Shown piece after piece: positions 43,235 through 52,300 of a stretch of DNA of 64,000 nucleotides. The stretch covers positions 248,001-312,000 of the forward strand of contig NZ_MQUB01000001.1 of the NCBI RefSeq assembly GCF_002943755.1. Reading direction: 5' to 3'. The notes under the pieces are model-generated. The model was not told the DNA's origin and searched no databases. It worked only from the letters and a program-made list of their open reading frames with translations. The translations under genes and the position numbers were made by a program. This DNA comes from Aureitalea marina (lineage in GTDB: Bacteria > Bacteroidota > Bacteroidia > Flavobacteriales > Flavobacteriaceae). Position 1 is the stretch's first letter, and each line of letters opens with the position of its first letter.

Positions 43235-45457
43235 CTACTCTTCTCTTCTTCTTTCTCTAGGTCGGTTATCGCGATTATCGCGACGTCTGTTATCCCTTCC
43301 TCGGTTGTTGCCACCGTCTCTTCGGGGAGGACGTTCTTTGTACCCTTCTGGCTTCGGAAGAAGCGCCTTACGGGAAACCTTGTCCTTCTTGGTACGACTA
43401 TCAACACCCAGATATTTGATATCTAAGACATCACCCATATTCACGATATCGGTAACATTTTCAGTTCGTTTCCAATCCAATTCTGAAACGTGAAGCAGAA
43501 CTTCGTTCCCCGGAGCTTCCAGGTATTCCACGACCGCACCAAATTCAAGGATCTTGATCACTTTGACCTCGTAAACACTGCCTAATTCTGGCTTGAAGGT
43601 CAGGGCCTCAACGGCTTTGATCACATCTTCTATACCTTGTTGGTTGGTTCCGAGGATCTCCACGATTCCTTTACCATCCTCCTCGTTTATTACGATGGTG
43701 GTCTCGGTTCGTTTCTGCAGTTCCTGGATGTTCTTACCACCAGGGCCGATAAGTGCTCCAATATAATCTTCAGGAATTGTCGTAGTAACGATCTTCGGTG
43801 CATGAGGCTTAACAGACTCATTAGGCTGAGCAATGGTGTCGGTTAATTTCTCCATAATATGAAGACGTCCATCTCTCGCTTGCTTCAGGGCCTTGACCAG
43901 GATCTCATAACTAAGACCTTTGATCTTGATATCCATCTGGCAGGCTGTGATACCGTTTGCAGTTCCGGTCACTTTAAAGTCCATGTCTCCAAGGTGATCC
44001 TCATCTCCAAGAATATCACTTAAGACTGCGTAGTTCTCTCCGTCACTGATCAGTCCCATAGCTATTCCGCTAACAGGAGCTTTCAGTTGGATACCAGCGT
44101 CCATCAGGGCCATGGTACCACTACAAACGGTCGCCATGGAAGAGGAACCGTTAGACTCAAGTACTTCACTAACTACACGAACAGTATAAGGACAATCGTC
44201 TGGGATCATACCTTTAAGGGCTCGCTGGGCCAGGTTTCCGTGTCCAATCTCACGTCGGGAAGTACCGCGCAATGGGCGGGCTTCACCAGTTGAGAAAGGA
44301 GGGAAGTTGTAGTGCAGGTAGAAGGTCTCTTCGCCTTGAATTGTTGGCAGGTCAATGATGTTGGCCTCTCTGGAAGTTCCCAAGGTAACCGTTGCCAATG
44401 CCTGAGTTTCTCCCCGGGTAAAGATGGAAGAACCATGAGTAGACGGCAGATAATCCACCTCGCACCAGATCGGTCTCACATCTGTCGTCTGACGTCCGTC
44501 CAATCGGATACCTTCTTTCAAGACTACATCCCTTACGGCATCTTTGTGAGCTGCAGAGAAATATTTCTTGATCATGGCTCCGCGTTCTTCAAGGGTTTCC
44601 TCGTCAAACATAGCCAGGACCTCATCCTTTACAGCAGAAAAGGCCTCACCTCGCTCTTGCTTTCCAAGACCTTGTTTGGCGATGGCATAACACTTATCGT
44701 ATACGGCATCGTGAATCTTTTTCTGAAGATCTTCATCTTCTTCACTTCCTTCGTAGTCTCTGGTTTCTTTTTTACCAACAGCGGCTACCAAGCGTTCCTG
44801 AGCAGCAACCTGCACTTTGATCGCTTCGTGAGCGAAGCGGATAGCATCTGCCATTTCTTCCTCAGATACCTCGTCCATTTCACCTTCAACCATGGCAACA
44901 CTGTCTGCAGAGGCACCGACCATCAGGTCAATATCTGCATTGGCTACTTGTTCAAAGCTTGGATTGATGACGAACTCACCATCAATACGGGCCACTCGGA
45001 CCTCTGAGATAGGACACTCAAAAGGAATGTCACTCAATTGGATCACTGTAGAAGCGGCAAGTCCGGCCAAGGCATCCGGCATGACATTTTCGTCATGGGA
45101 CATCAATTGGATCATTACCTGGATCTCGTAGCGGTAATCTTTAGGAAATAAAGGTCTGAGCACACGGTCAACAAGACGCATGGTCAGAATTTCGTCTGTA
45201 CTTGGTCGTGCTTCCCGTTTAAAGAAACCTCCAGGGTATCGCCCAGCTGAGGCGAATTTTTCACGATAATCTACTGTTAATGGCAGGAAGTCGAAAGGAC
45301 TTTTGTCTCGGGACGAAACCACCGTCGCTAACAGCATGGTGTTACCCATCTGGATAACTGCAGATCCGTCAGCTTGCTTGGCCAATTTTCCGGTTTCGAT
45401 AGAGATCTCCCTACCGTCACCCAGGTCTATGACCTCTTTGTACGTTTTTGGAATCAT
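43235..45457 (-). CDS. pnp: Polyribonucleotide nucleotidyltransferase (PNPase)
   Basis: PNPase degrades RNA from the 3' end using phosphate and belongs to the degradosome. The 740-residue protein has two RNase PH domains ([17 protein letters not shown] and [20 protein letters not shown]), a KH domain (about 555-625, [13 protein letters not shown]) and an S1 domain (about 630-700). The last 35 residues are an Arg/Asn/Asp-rich tail, probably disordered, that may bind RNA. It is preceded by the rpsO gene and an intervening terminator, so pnp probably has its own start. Confidence 0.97.
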   Translation of the reverse strand: MIPKTYKEVIDLGDGREISIETGKLAKQADGSAVIQMGNTMLLATVVSSRDKSPFDFLPLTVDYREKFASAGRYPGGFFKREARPSTDEILTMRLVDRVLRPLFPKDYRYEIQVMIQLMSHDENVMPDALAGLAASTVIQLSDIPFECPISEVRVARIDGEFVINPSFEQVANADIDLMVGASADSVAMVEGEMDEVSEEEMADAIRFAHEAIKVQVAAQERLVAAVGKKETRDYEGSEEDEDLQKKIHDAVYDKCYAIAKQGLGKQERGEAFSAVKDEVLAMFDEETLEERGAMIKKYFSAAHKDAVRDVVLKEGIRLDGRQTTDVRPIWCEVDYLPSTHGSSIFTRGETQALATVTLGTSREANIIDLPTIQGEETFYLHYNFPPFSTGEARPLRGTSRREIGHGNLAQRALKGMIPDDCPYTVRVVSEVLESNGSSSMATVCSGTMALMDAGIQLKAPVSGIAMGLISDGENYAVLSDILGDEDHLGDMDFKVTGTANGITACQMDIKIKGLSYEILVKALKQARDGRLHIMEKLTDTIAQPNESVKPHAPKIVTTTIPEDYIGALIGPGGKNIQELQKRTETTIVINEEDGKGIVEILGTNQQGIEDVIKAVEALTFKPELGSVYEVKVIKILEFGAVVEYLEAPGNEVLLHVSELDWKRTENVTDIVNMGDVLDIKYLGVDSRTKKDKVSRKALLPKPEGYKERPPRRDGGNNRGRDNRRRDNRDNRPRERRREE

Positions 45458-45618
45458 TTGTTTTTCATTTGTCCCTTCTAAGCCGGGACGTTTGTCTGAT
45501 CATTATCCGGTTTTCAGATAACGGTTGTGTTGTGTGTGATCGACCAATGAAAAACTAAAAAGTAGCTTTTTTGATTGTTCCTTTAAGGAAACAAATTACA
45601 AAAAGTGAAGATCAAATA

Positions 45619-45645
45619 AAAAAGGGGCTAAATGCCCCTTTTTTC
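45619..45645 (-). terminator. Terminator between rpsO and pnp
   Basis: AAAAGGGGC and GCCCCTTTT form a 9-bp stem around TAAAT, with A runs and T runs on both sides. It lies just beyond the rpsO stop. In the 160 bases before pnp I see no matched promoter, though TACTTTTTA and the palindrome TTCCTTTAAGGAA (near 45583) are present. Confidence 0.9.
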
Positions 45646-45648
45646 ATA

Positions 45649-45918
45649 TTATTTACGCAGTCCAAGCTCTTTAACGATCGCACGGTAGCGCATGATGTCC
45701 TTTTTCATAAGGTAATCAAGCAACGCACGACGCTTACCTACCAGCTTAACCAAAGAACGCTCAGTGTTGAAGTCCTTGTGGTTTTGCTTCAGGTGCTTGG
45801 TCAGGTGTTCGATACGGTGAGTGAATAGTGCGATTTGACCCTCGGCCGAACCAGTATCCGATTCTCCCTTACCGTGTTTTTTAAAGATCTCCTTTTTTAC
45901 TTCTGGTGATAAATACAT
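45649..45918 (-). CDS. rpsO: 30S ribosomal protein S15
   Basis: The 89-residue protein is S15, which binds 16S rRNA in the 30S platform (LSPEVKKEIFKKHGKGESDTGSAEGQIALFTHRI, then LVGKRRALLDYL). The open frame runs upstream to 46035, but the ATG at 45918 gives the exact family start (MYLSPEV). A -7 box lies 57 bases upstream, within a 9-bp inverted repeat. rpsO-pnp is the classic gene order, separated here by a terminator. Confidence 0.97.
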   Translation of the reverse strand: MYLSPEVKKEIFKKHGKGESDTGSAEGQIALFTHRIEHLTKHLKQNHKDFNTERSLVKLVGKRRALLDYLMKKDIMRYRAIVKELGLRK

Positions 45919-45967
45919 GCCAATATTATTTAAATGATTTTTATGTATCCGATAACCCTCGTGGTAA

Positions 45968-46010
45968 TCGAGCGGCAAAGATACGTAAAATTCATTATTG
46001 AGCCGCTCGA
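45968..46010 (-). promoter_or_regulatory. rpsO promoter enclosed by a 9-bp inverted repeat
   Basis: TATCTTTGC on the minus strand (45975-45983) matches TANNTTTGC. It lies between TCGAGCGGC (45968-45976) and GCCGCTCGA (46002-46010), a perfect 9-bp inverted repeat with a 25-base spacer, so the -7 box overlaps one arm. No TTG is at the right spacing. The arms could be an operator. Confidence 0.55.
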
Positions 46011-46062
46011 GGATCAAAAAATTAAATATCCGCATACGTATTAAACCATTGATTGTTAAGGG

Positions 46063-46075
46063 TGTCTTAAAGACA
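46063..46075. promoter_or_regulatory. Small palindrome before the 46099 lipoprotein gene
   Basis: TGTCTT-A-AAGACA is a perfect 6-bp inverted repeat 24 bases upstream of the start. It could be an operator; no promoter motif of the usual type is visible nearby. Confidence 0.3.
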
Positions 46076-46098
46076 TGAACCTATAAAACAATTCAATT

Positions 46099-46935
46099 AT
46101 GAGATCACATGTAATGAAATTAGCTATGGTGTCCCTGGTCTTTGCGACCCTCTTGGCTTCCTGCTCGGAGGATGATGGAGCAACCGACCCGGTTCAGGAT
46201 GAGCAATCGGCCCAGCTGACCGCGGAAGATTCTCAACTATCCGCTGAAGCAGATGAAGCGTCCGATATGGCTCTGGATATGATCGACATCGCCTATGCTG
46301 AACGGGAGGAGTGGGCAGCACAGCAGGAGAGTTTCTTCTCAGACTGTGTGACTGTGATCGTAAGTTCAGAGAATGATGTAACCTTTGTCACCCTGGATTT
46401 TGGACTTGGTTGCGAACTCAGGAACGGTGCAATTATCTCCGGGAAGATCAATTTTTCCTATGGGCCACTTGTGGCTGAAACACGAAGCATCACCTATCAA
46501 TTTGAAGATTTCGTCTACAACGACAAGACAGTCGCAGGGGGAGGTTCTATCTTCCGCGAGCGCGGCAATTTAAACGGTAACCCCCAATCTACCGCCAATA
46601 AGGATCTGGAAGTAACATTATCTGACGGGATAATTGCCCAAGTCCGGGGTACCCGTGTCCTGGAATGGATAGAAGGAGTTGGTAGCGGAGTATGGAGAGA
46701 CAATGTCTACCTGATCACCGGAAACAGAAATGTAGAGGTGTCTACAGGTTTCACTCACCAAGCTGAAGTCATTGTCCCCTTGCGCAAGGAGGCAAGCTGT
46801 CCGTTTATTGTCAGTGGTGAGGTCTCCTTGCTTCGCAACCAGAAGGAGGGAACCTTGAATTTTGGCGACGGAACTTGTGATCGCCGCGCCACATTAAGTG
46901 TTAACGGAGAAGATTTTGTTATTATCCTGAGGTAA
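46099..46935 (+). CDS. Hypothetical lipoprotein
   Basis: The 278-residue protein has a lipobox LASC (Cys22); a second ATG at residue 6 is an alternative start. After a Glu/Asp/Gln/Ala-rich linker (residues 24-75), a beta-rich domain follows, with GCELRNGAIISGKINFSYG and SITYQFEDFVYNDKTVAG. It contains four cysteines, at least some probably in disulfides (FSDCVTV with LGCEL, CPF with GTCDRRA). Family unknown; the domain is common in Bacteroidota lipoproteins by my recollection. A terminator follows. Confidence 0.65.
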   Translation: MRSHVMKLAMVSLVFATLLASCSEDDGATDPVQDEQSAQLTAEDSQLSAEADEASDMALDMIDIAYAEREEWAAQQESFFSDCVTVIVSSENDVTFVTLDFGLGCELRNGAIISGKINFSYGPLVAETRSITYQFEDFVYNDKTVAGGGSIFRERGNLNGNPQSTANKDLEVTLSDGIIAQVRGTRVLEWIEGVGSGVWRDNVYLITGNRNVEVSTGFTHQAEVIVPLRKEASCPFIVSGEVSLLRNQKEGTLNFGDGTCDRRATLSVNGEDFVIILR

Positions 46936-46965
46936 GCAAGCAGGATAAGTTTTCTCGATGGTTGA

Positions 46966-46989
46966 GGCCGCCCGTAAGGGCGGTTTTTT
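46966..46989 (+). terminator. Terminator after the 46099 lipoprotein gene
   Basis: CCGCCC (46968-46973) pairs with GGGCGG (46978-46983) around GTAA and is followed by TTTTTT. It ends the lipoprotein transcript ahead of the convergent accD. Confidence 0.9.
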
Positions 46990-47854
46990 ATGCTGTCATC
47001 TCCCGGATAGGCCGGTTAAGGATCAGATCCAGGTACAGGTTGATCTGTCGCTTCAGGTCTTTCCGGTGGCTGATAAAATCCAGGAATCCATGATCCAGGA
47101 CAAATTCGGCTGTTTGGAATCCTTCAGGCAATTCTTTCCCGGTAGTGTCACGAACAACTCGAGGGCCTGCAAAACCGATCAGTGCTCCGGGTTCGGAAAC
47201 ATTGATATCTCCCAGCATGGCGAAAGAAGCTGTAGTTCCTCCGGTAGTTGGATCGGTGCACAACGAAATGTATGGAATACCAGCCTTGGCGAGTTGGGCA
47301 AGTTTTGCACTGGTCTTGGCCAACTGCATCAGTGAGAGTGCGGCTTCCATCATTCGGGCGCCACCACTTTTAGAGATGATCATAAAAGGGGTGTTATTCT
47401 TAAGCGCATAATCGGCTGCACGAGCAATCTTTTCTCCAACCACACTACCCATAGAGCCACCGATGAACTTGAAATCCATACAGGCGACAACCAGGTCTTC
47501 TCCCATAGACTTTCCCACTGCGGTTCTTACCGCATCTTTAAGTCCTGTCTTCTCAATGGCGGTTTTTAGCCTGTCCGAGTATTTCTTGCTGTCCTCAAAT
47601 TTCAACGGATCCTTGGAGACCATATTCTTGTCCAATTCCTTGAAGGTATTGTCGTCAAACAGGATCTCAAAGTATTCTTTACTCCCTATTCGGACGTGAT
47701 ATCCGTCCTCTGGGCTCACATAGAAATTCTTCTCCAACTCGTCGGCATCGACGATCTTACCGGTTGGGGATTTATACCACAGTCCTTTGGGTACATCCTT
47801 CTTTTGTTCGGTGGGAGTTTGAATTCCCTTTTTTGTTCGTTTAAACCAAGCCAT
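46988..47854 (-). CDS. accD: Acetyl-CoA carboxylase carboxyltransferase subunit beta (zinc ligands replaced)
   Basis: AccD forms, with AccA, the carboxyltransferase that makes malonyl-CoA for fatty-acid synthesis. The 288-residue crotonase-fold part matches well ([46 protein letters not shown]). The N-terminal zinc ribbon of E. coli AccD has four Cys. Here the aligned positions are Ser29, Gly32, Ser47 and Asp50, while the flanking GLWYK and GYHVRI are kept. It follows fbaA by 12 bases. Confidence 0.93.
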   Translation of the reverse strand: MAWFKRTKKGIQTPTEQKKDVPKGLWYKSPTGKIVDADELEKNFYVSPEDGYHVRIGSKEYFEILFDDNTFKELDKNMVSKDPLKFEDSKKYSDRLKTAIEKTGLKDAVRTAVGKSMGEDLVVACMDFKFIGGSMGSVVGEKIARAADYALKNNTPFMIISKSGGARMMEAALSLMQLAKTSAKLAQLAKAGIPYISLCTDPTTGGTTASFAMLGDINVSEPGALIGFAGPRVVRDTTGKELPEGFQTAEFVLDHGFLDFISHRKDLKRQINLYLDLILNRPIREMTA

Positions 47855-47866
47855 GAGGATAGTTGT

Positions 47867-48940
47867 TTAGTTAGCCAGGGTGTTGATATTATTCAGGTCT
47901 TCGAAGGCCTTTTTCAATCTGGCCTTAAAGGTGAGTTCACCTTCCCTCAACCATTTTCGTGGGTCGTAATATTTCTTGTTTGGAATATCGTCCCCCTCCG
48001 GGTTACCGATCTGGGTCTTTAAATACTCCACATTGTTCACCATATAATCCCTGATACCTTCATTGAAGGCGAATTGCAAATCTGTATCGATGTTCATCTT
48101 TACAACTCCATAGCCAATGGCTTCTCGGATCTCTTCTACGGTCGATCCACTTCCGCCATGGAAAACAAAATCGATGGGATTGTGTCCCGTTCCGTGTTTC
48201 TCCTGCACATAGGTTTGCGAATTGAGCAGAATCTTTGGGGTCAATTGCACATTTCCTGGTTTGTATACCCCGTGAACATTTCCAAAAGCGGCTGCAATGG
48301 TGAATTGATCACTTACGCTCTTAAGTTGCTGGTATGCGAAATCAACCTCTTCAGGCTGGGTATAGAGGCGGGAAGAATCCACATCGGTGTTATCTACCCC
48401 GTCTTCTTCACCCCCGGTGATCCCTAATTCGATCTCGAGTGTCATGCCCATCTTGCTCATGCGCGTCAAATAGCGATGACAGATCTCCAGGTTCTCTTCT
48501 ATCGGTTCTTCCGACAGGTCGATCATATGAGAGCTAAACAAAGGAGAGCCAGTCTTTTCAAAATGAGCCTCACTCGCGTCTAGTAAACCGTCAATCCAAG
48601 GAAGCAATTTCTTGGCACAGTGGTCGGTATGTAAGATGACCACAGCTCCGTACGCCTTCGCCAATTCATGCACATGCAACGCTCCTGCAACAGCTCCTGC
48701 GATTGCTGCTTTTTGATCTTCATTGGACAATCCCTTCCCGGCATTGAATTGGGCTCCTCCATTGGAGAACTGTATGATGACCGGAGAGTTCAACTCGACC
48801 GCTGTCTCCAGGACTGCATTGATACTGTTGGATCCCACCACGTTGACAGCGGGCATGGCAAAACCTTTTTCCTTGGCTAGTTGATGGATACGTTGAACAT
48901 CTTGTCCGGTGGCTACCCCCGGTTTAAATTGGTGGCTCAT
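47867..48940 (-). CDS. fbaA: Class II fructose-bisphosphate aldolase
   Basis: The enzyme cleaves fructose-1,6-bisphosphate to triose phosphates. The 357-residue protein is of the zinc-dependent type: HTDHCAKKLLPW carries the Asp and His metal ligands, and FHGGSGSTVEEI and NIDTDLQFAF are the phosphate/substrate-binding segments. Its -7 box is 19 bases upstream of the start. accD probably shares its transcript. Confidence 0.96.
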   Translation of the reverse strand: MSHQFKPGVATGQDVQRIHQLAKEKGFAMPAVNVVGSNSINAVLETAVELNSPVIIQFSNGGAQFNAGKGLSNEDQKAAIAGAVAGALHVHELAKAYGAVVILHTDHCAKKLLPWIDGLLDASEAHFEKTGSPLFSSHMIDLSEEPIEENLEICHRYLTRMSKMGMTLEIELGITGGEEDGVDNTDVDSSRLYTQPEEVDFAYQQLKSVSDQFTIAAAFGNVHGVYKPGNVQLTPKILLNSQTYVQEKHGTGHNPIDFVFHGGSGSTVEEIREAIGYGVVKMNIDTDLQFAFNEGIRDYMVNNVEYLKTQIGNPEGDDIPNKKYYDPRKWLREGELTFKARLKKAFEDLNNINTLAN

Positions 48941-48958
48941 AATGCGTAAGATTAGAAG

Positions 48959-48967
48959 GCAAAAATA
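48959..48967 (-). promoter_or_regulatory. -7 box TATTTTTGC for fbaA-accD
   Basis: On the minus strand TATTTTTGC matches TANNTTTGC and ends 19 bases before the fbaA ATG. A TTG at the usual spacing is missing. It lies between fbaA and the TamL-like gene, so fbaA need not depend on read-through. Confidence 0.6.
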
Positions 48968-48982
48968 ATAAAATAATACAGC

Positions 48983-51535
48983 CTAAAATGGATAATTGAT
49001 ACCGATGTTATAGACGGCATTTCCGAAATTATAGTCCTTGAACCATCGGGCTCCTTCTGGTAATCCCGGATCATAAGTCTTAAACCCGATATCCAGTCTG
49101 AAAACGAAGAATCCGAAATCATATCTCAAGCCGAAGCCGGTCGCAAGTGCGAGTTCTGTCAAGTCTTCTATACCTGTAAACCGGAAGGATTCTACCTGCA
49201 CGTCGTCAAGCACGTTCCAGATGTTACCGGCATCAGCAAAGATTGCTCCTTTCAGATCCCGAATGAGTGGAAAACGTAGTTCGGCATTGAATGCCAATTT
49301 AAAGTTGGCTTCATTGAAGTCCAAGATACTACCACTGCTTCCGGGACCTAGATCGTAAGCTCTCCAACCTCTGTTGTCGTTTGCACCCCCAGCAAAGTAA
49401 TTACGGGTAAACGGCATACTTCCACTGTTTCCGTAAGGTAGTGCTAAGCCTATAAATGCCCTTGTCGCAAAGACAGAACGATTGGCAACTTGCCAGTGTT
49501 TTTGGTATTCGATCTCTCCTTTGGCATATTGAGAGAAAGCAACGCCGAAGATCTTCTCACGCCCTTGCTCGTCCTCTTCCAGGTTGAAGTAACTGGTGAC
49601 CAACGATAAAAAGTTCCCTGCGAACTCCACTTTCCAACGCAGCCTGGAGAAACTTCTGTCTGCCAATCCCTGCCTGGTATCTCGGATCCATTGGAAGTTG
49701 GTGGCAAAGATCAGATTGTCCTCACTCAAACGAACCTGTCTTTCGGCTATTCCCAAAACCTCCTGTTGCTGGCTGCTATTTAGGTCCAGAGGATTATTTG
49801 GGTCCAGCGATTCCTGAATGAACATATTGACCTCCTCCGGAATGCCCAGTTCCATACTGATAGGATCTTCAAAGGGGTAATTCACATCCTCGGCAATATC
49901 GTTCAGCAGATCGTAAGAGCTTGTATATACATTGTAGTAATTGTCCGGGTTGAGGTTCCTAACGTACTGCAGATTGAAAAGGTCAAACTGATAGGACTTA
50001 ATGTTGGTCGGTTTCCAGCGATAACTAAAGATGGAACTGATGTTCCTTCGATCCAGACCGATATTGTTTTGAGCATTCACCCCTACACTGGCACTGGTTA
50101 CCGGAGACATATATTTAGGAATCCAATTGTCAGTATTACCAGGGAACAGGATTTTTGGAATGGATAATTTGGCATTTACTCCTACATCGGAAATGTTGAA
50201 GAATTTACTTTCACTATCTGCCGCATCCTTGGAAGATCCAACACTTCCGCTACCGGAGATCTCCAGTAATTCGGCACCACGGAAAACATTACGGATACCC
50301 AGGGTTGCACTAAAACCAATCCCGAATTGTTGGATGGTCGAAGTAAATGCATCAAAGTCCAATCCAAGGGTATACTTTTTCTGAGGACTGAGTAAGATGG
50401 TGGTGATCAGACCTGTTCCCGTGCTGTCCGAAGGATCTTCCCGATAATCGATATTAGGGTACTTAAATGTTCTCAGATCCCTCACCTGATTGTAGGTCAG
50501 GCGACGGTCAATATCTTTAAAGATGGAATTGGGAGCGATGGAAATAGCATCTGTAATAGCCTTGGGCCTGTATTTTATCTCGTCATAGCCGTAAAGCTTG
50601 TATCCGTTGTATACAATCGAATCCGTATATGGACGGCCCCTGTTGGAGTAGCTATAATCGGTCACTATCCTGACATCGGAGATATGATGGACCTTAAAGG
50701 GTTCTGTGTAGACCGAATCCTGGGTGGTGATCCGTCGGTCCGGTATGATGTAATCCACCAATACTTTGTGCCCGGTATTTACCGTATCGGCATCGAACTC
50801 GATATATTCCTGGGAGAAGTAATACAATCCATTATTTCTAAACAATATGTTGAGGCGATCCCGCTCATTGATAAAATCGTCCACATCGTATTGTTTGCCT
50901 GATTTTATAAATGTTCGGGCCTCGGTCGCCCGGAAAAGTGAATCTATAGCTGGTGAACTGATCTGGGTAGTGATTGAATCCAATATATAAGGTGTGTAGC
51001 GAGTCACGTCGTACACTACACTTCCTCTATTCTCTTTGGTTGAATCCTGAACCACGCGTGCGCTGGCCTTTACATTGAACCAGCCTTTGGAAAAGTAATA
51101 CTCCTCCAATCTGTCAATGGATTTATTGGTCTTGGATTCCTCAATGATCACCGGGGCATTTCCGGTATCTTGTAACCACTTGTTGAAACCAGAATAGAAT
51201 CTTCCCAATTGAACGACCTGCTTGCGGGAATGGAATTTGACCATTCGCTCTTCTCTTTTGGGTTTCTTGCCGAGCCAATTCTGGTAGGTAGAATCAGGAT
51301 TTTGATCGGCCAGATTGTAGATATGCAGTCCAACTGGCATTCCCAGGGTCTTGGGATTCGGTTTTTGATTTAACAGGCTGTAGGGTTCTGGATTTTTGGT
51401 TACTTCACCGTCTACCACGATGGAGTTCTCAGTGAGGAGCAGATCGTCCTCTTCCAGATGTTTAACTGCATTACAGGAGAAAAGAGAGGTAATGACTACT
51501 AAAAATATTGATATTTTTATGCTGGAGTTGGACAA
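48983..51535 (-). CDS. TamL-type lipoprotein of the BamA/TamA family
   Basis: From a TTG at 51535 (850 residues) the protein begins with a lipoprotein signal (MSNSSIKISIFLVVITSLFSC; Cys21), which a cytoplasmic or periplasmic protein would lack. The N-terminal half contains POTRA-like repeats (residues about 90-350), and the C-terminal half is an Omp85 barrel (NRGWRAYDLGPGSSG, then FRLDIGFKTYDPGLP; the last residue is Phe). A lipid-anchored TamA-like protein is termed TamL in Bacteroidota. No tamB lies beside it; fbaA follows after 42 bases. The open frame extends to a TTG at 51589. Confidence 0.8.
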   Translation of the reverse strand: MSNSSIKISIFLVVITSLFSCNAVKHLEEDDLLLTENSIVVDGEVTKNPEPYSLLNQKPNPKTLGMPVGLHIYNLADQNPDSTYQNWLGKKPKREERMVKFHSRKQVVQLGRFYSGFNKWLQDTGNAPVIIEESKTNKSIDRLEEYYFSKGWFNVKASARVVQDSTKENRGSVVYDVTRYTPYILDSITTQISSPAIDSLFRATEARTFIKSGKQYDVDDFINERDRLNILFRNNGLYYFSQEYIEFDADTVNTGHKVLVDYIIPDRRITTQDSVYTEPFKVHHISDVRIVTDYSYSNRGRPYTDSIVYNGYKLYGYDEIKYRPKAITDAISIAPNSIFKDIDRRLTYNQVRDLRTFKYPNIDYREDPSDSTGTGLITTILLSPQKKYTLGLDFDAFTSTIQQFGIGFSATLGIRNVFRGAELLEISGSGSVGSSKDAADSESKFFNISDVGVNAKLSIPKILFPGNTDNWIPKYMSPVTSASVGVNAQNNIGLDRRNISSIFSYRWKPTNIKSYQFDLFNLQYVRNLNPDNYYNVYTSSYDLLNDIAEDVNYPFEDPISMELGIPEEVNMFIQESLDPNNPLDLNSSQQQEVLGIAERQVRLSEDNLIFATNFQWIRDTRQGLADRSFSRLRWKVEFAGNFLSLVTSYFNLEEDEQGREKIFGVAFSQYAKGEIEYQKHWQVANRSVFATRAFIGLALPYGNSGSMPFTRNYFAGGANDNRGWRAYDLGPGSSGSILDFNEANFKLAFNAELRFPLIRDLKGAIFADAGNIWNVLDDVQVESFRFTGIEDLTELALATGFGLRYDFGFFVFRLDIGFKTYDPGLPEGARWFKDYNFGNAVYNIGINYPF

Positions 51536-51571
51536 GTATGCTACATTACCTTCGTTCAAAAATAAACTATT

Positions 51572-52300
51572 TTGCTCAGCAAGGCTCAAATTAAACTAAT
51601 AACCGGATTGCATCAAAAAAAGTACCGAAACAAAACCGGACTTTTTCTTGCCGAAGGCCCAAAAGTAGTCCGCGAACTGTTAAACTCCGGATTGCAACTT
51701 CACAGCCTACTGACCACAGATGATATTTCGAAATGGCCCAATGGGACCCTTCAAGTAAGCGATACAGAGCTTAAAAAGCTCAGCGCATTGAAAAATCCAG
51801 GCACTACTTTAGGCATTTTTTATATCCCAGATCCTGTTGAAGCTCGAGTGGATGGCTTAGTTCTGGCATTGGATGCTGTGCGTGATCCCGGCAACCTGGG
51901 GACCCTCATCCGCCTGGCCGATTGGTATGGGATTTCATCTATTGTTTGCAGTGAAGACACGGCAGATTGCTTCAATCCCAAAGTAGTCCAGGCCACCATG
52001 GGTTCTATCGCCCGGGTCAGACTACATTATCTGAATTTGCGAGAGTTTCTCAATCATTGTCCAAATCCGGTATACGGTGGTTATATGGATAGCGATTCGG
52101 TTTACTCGACAACCTTATCGGAAAATGCTGTACTGGTTTTGGGAAATGAAGGTCAGGGCATTTCAGACGAAGTGAGTCAAGTCATCGATCACCGAATTAG
52201 TATTCCCCGGTTTGGTGAGAACGGAACAACCGAAAGCCTGAACGTGGCCACGGCTGGAGCCATCCTGATCAATGAGTTCAGACGGCCTACTGGAAGGTGA
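51572..52300 (+). CDS. SpoU/TrmH-family RNA 2'-O-methyltransferase
   Basis: The 242-residue protein has the three SpoU motifs: LDAVRDPGNLGTLIRLADW (motif 1), VLGNEGQGIS (motif 2) and IPRFGENGTTESLNVATAGAIL (motif 3). It also has the N-terminal substrate-binding extension. The target base (rRNA or tRNA) is not resolvable from sequence. The TTG at 51572 gives MLSKAQIKLI, the normal start of flavobacterial relatives. It is divergent from the TamL-like gene and ends convergent with porT. Confidence 0.88.
   Translation: MLSKAQIKLITGLHQKKYRNKTGLFLAEGPKVVRELLNSGLQLHSLLTTDDISKWPNGTLQVSDTELKKLSALKNPGTTLGIFYIPDPVEARVDGLVLALDAVRDPGNLGTLIRLADWYGISSIVCSEDTADCFNPKVVQATMGSIARVRLHYLNLREFLNHCPNPVYGGYMDSDSVYSTTLSENAVLVLGNEGQGISDEVSQVIDHRISIPRFGENGTTESLNVATAGAILINEFRRPTGR

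Noticed and set aside
44312-45007. A plus-strand open frame of 231 codons inside pnp
   Set aside because: It lies entirely within the well-supported pnp gene on the opposite strand and shows no domain. The same applies to the 237-codon frame at 21347-22060 inside murD.
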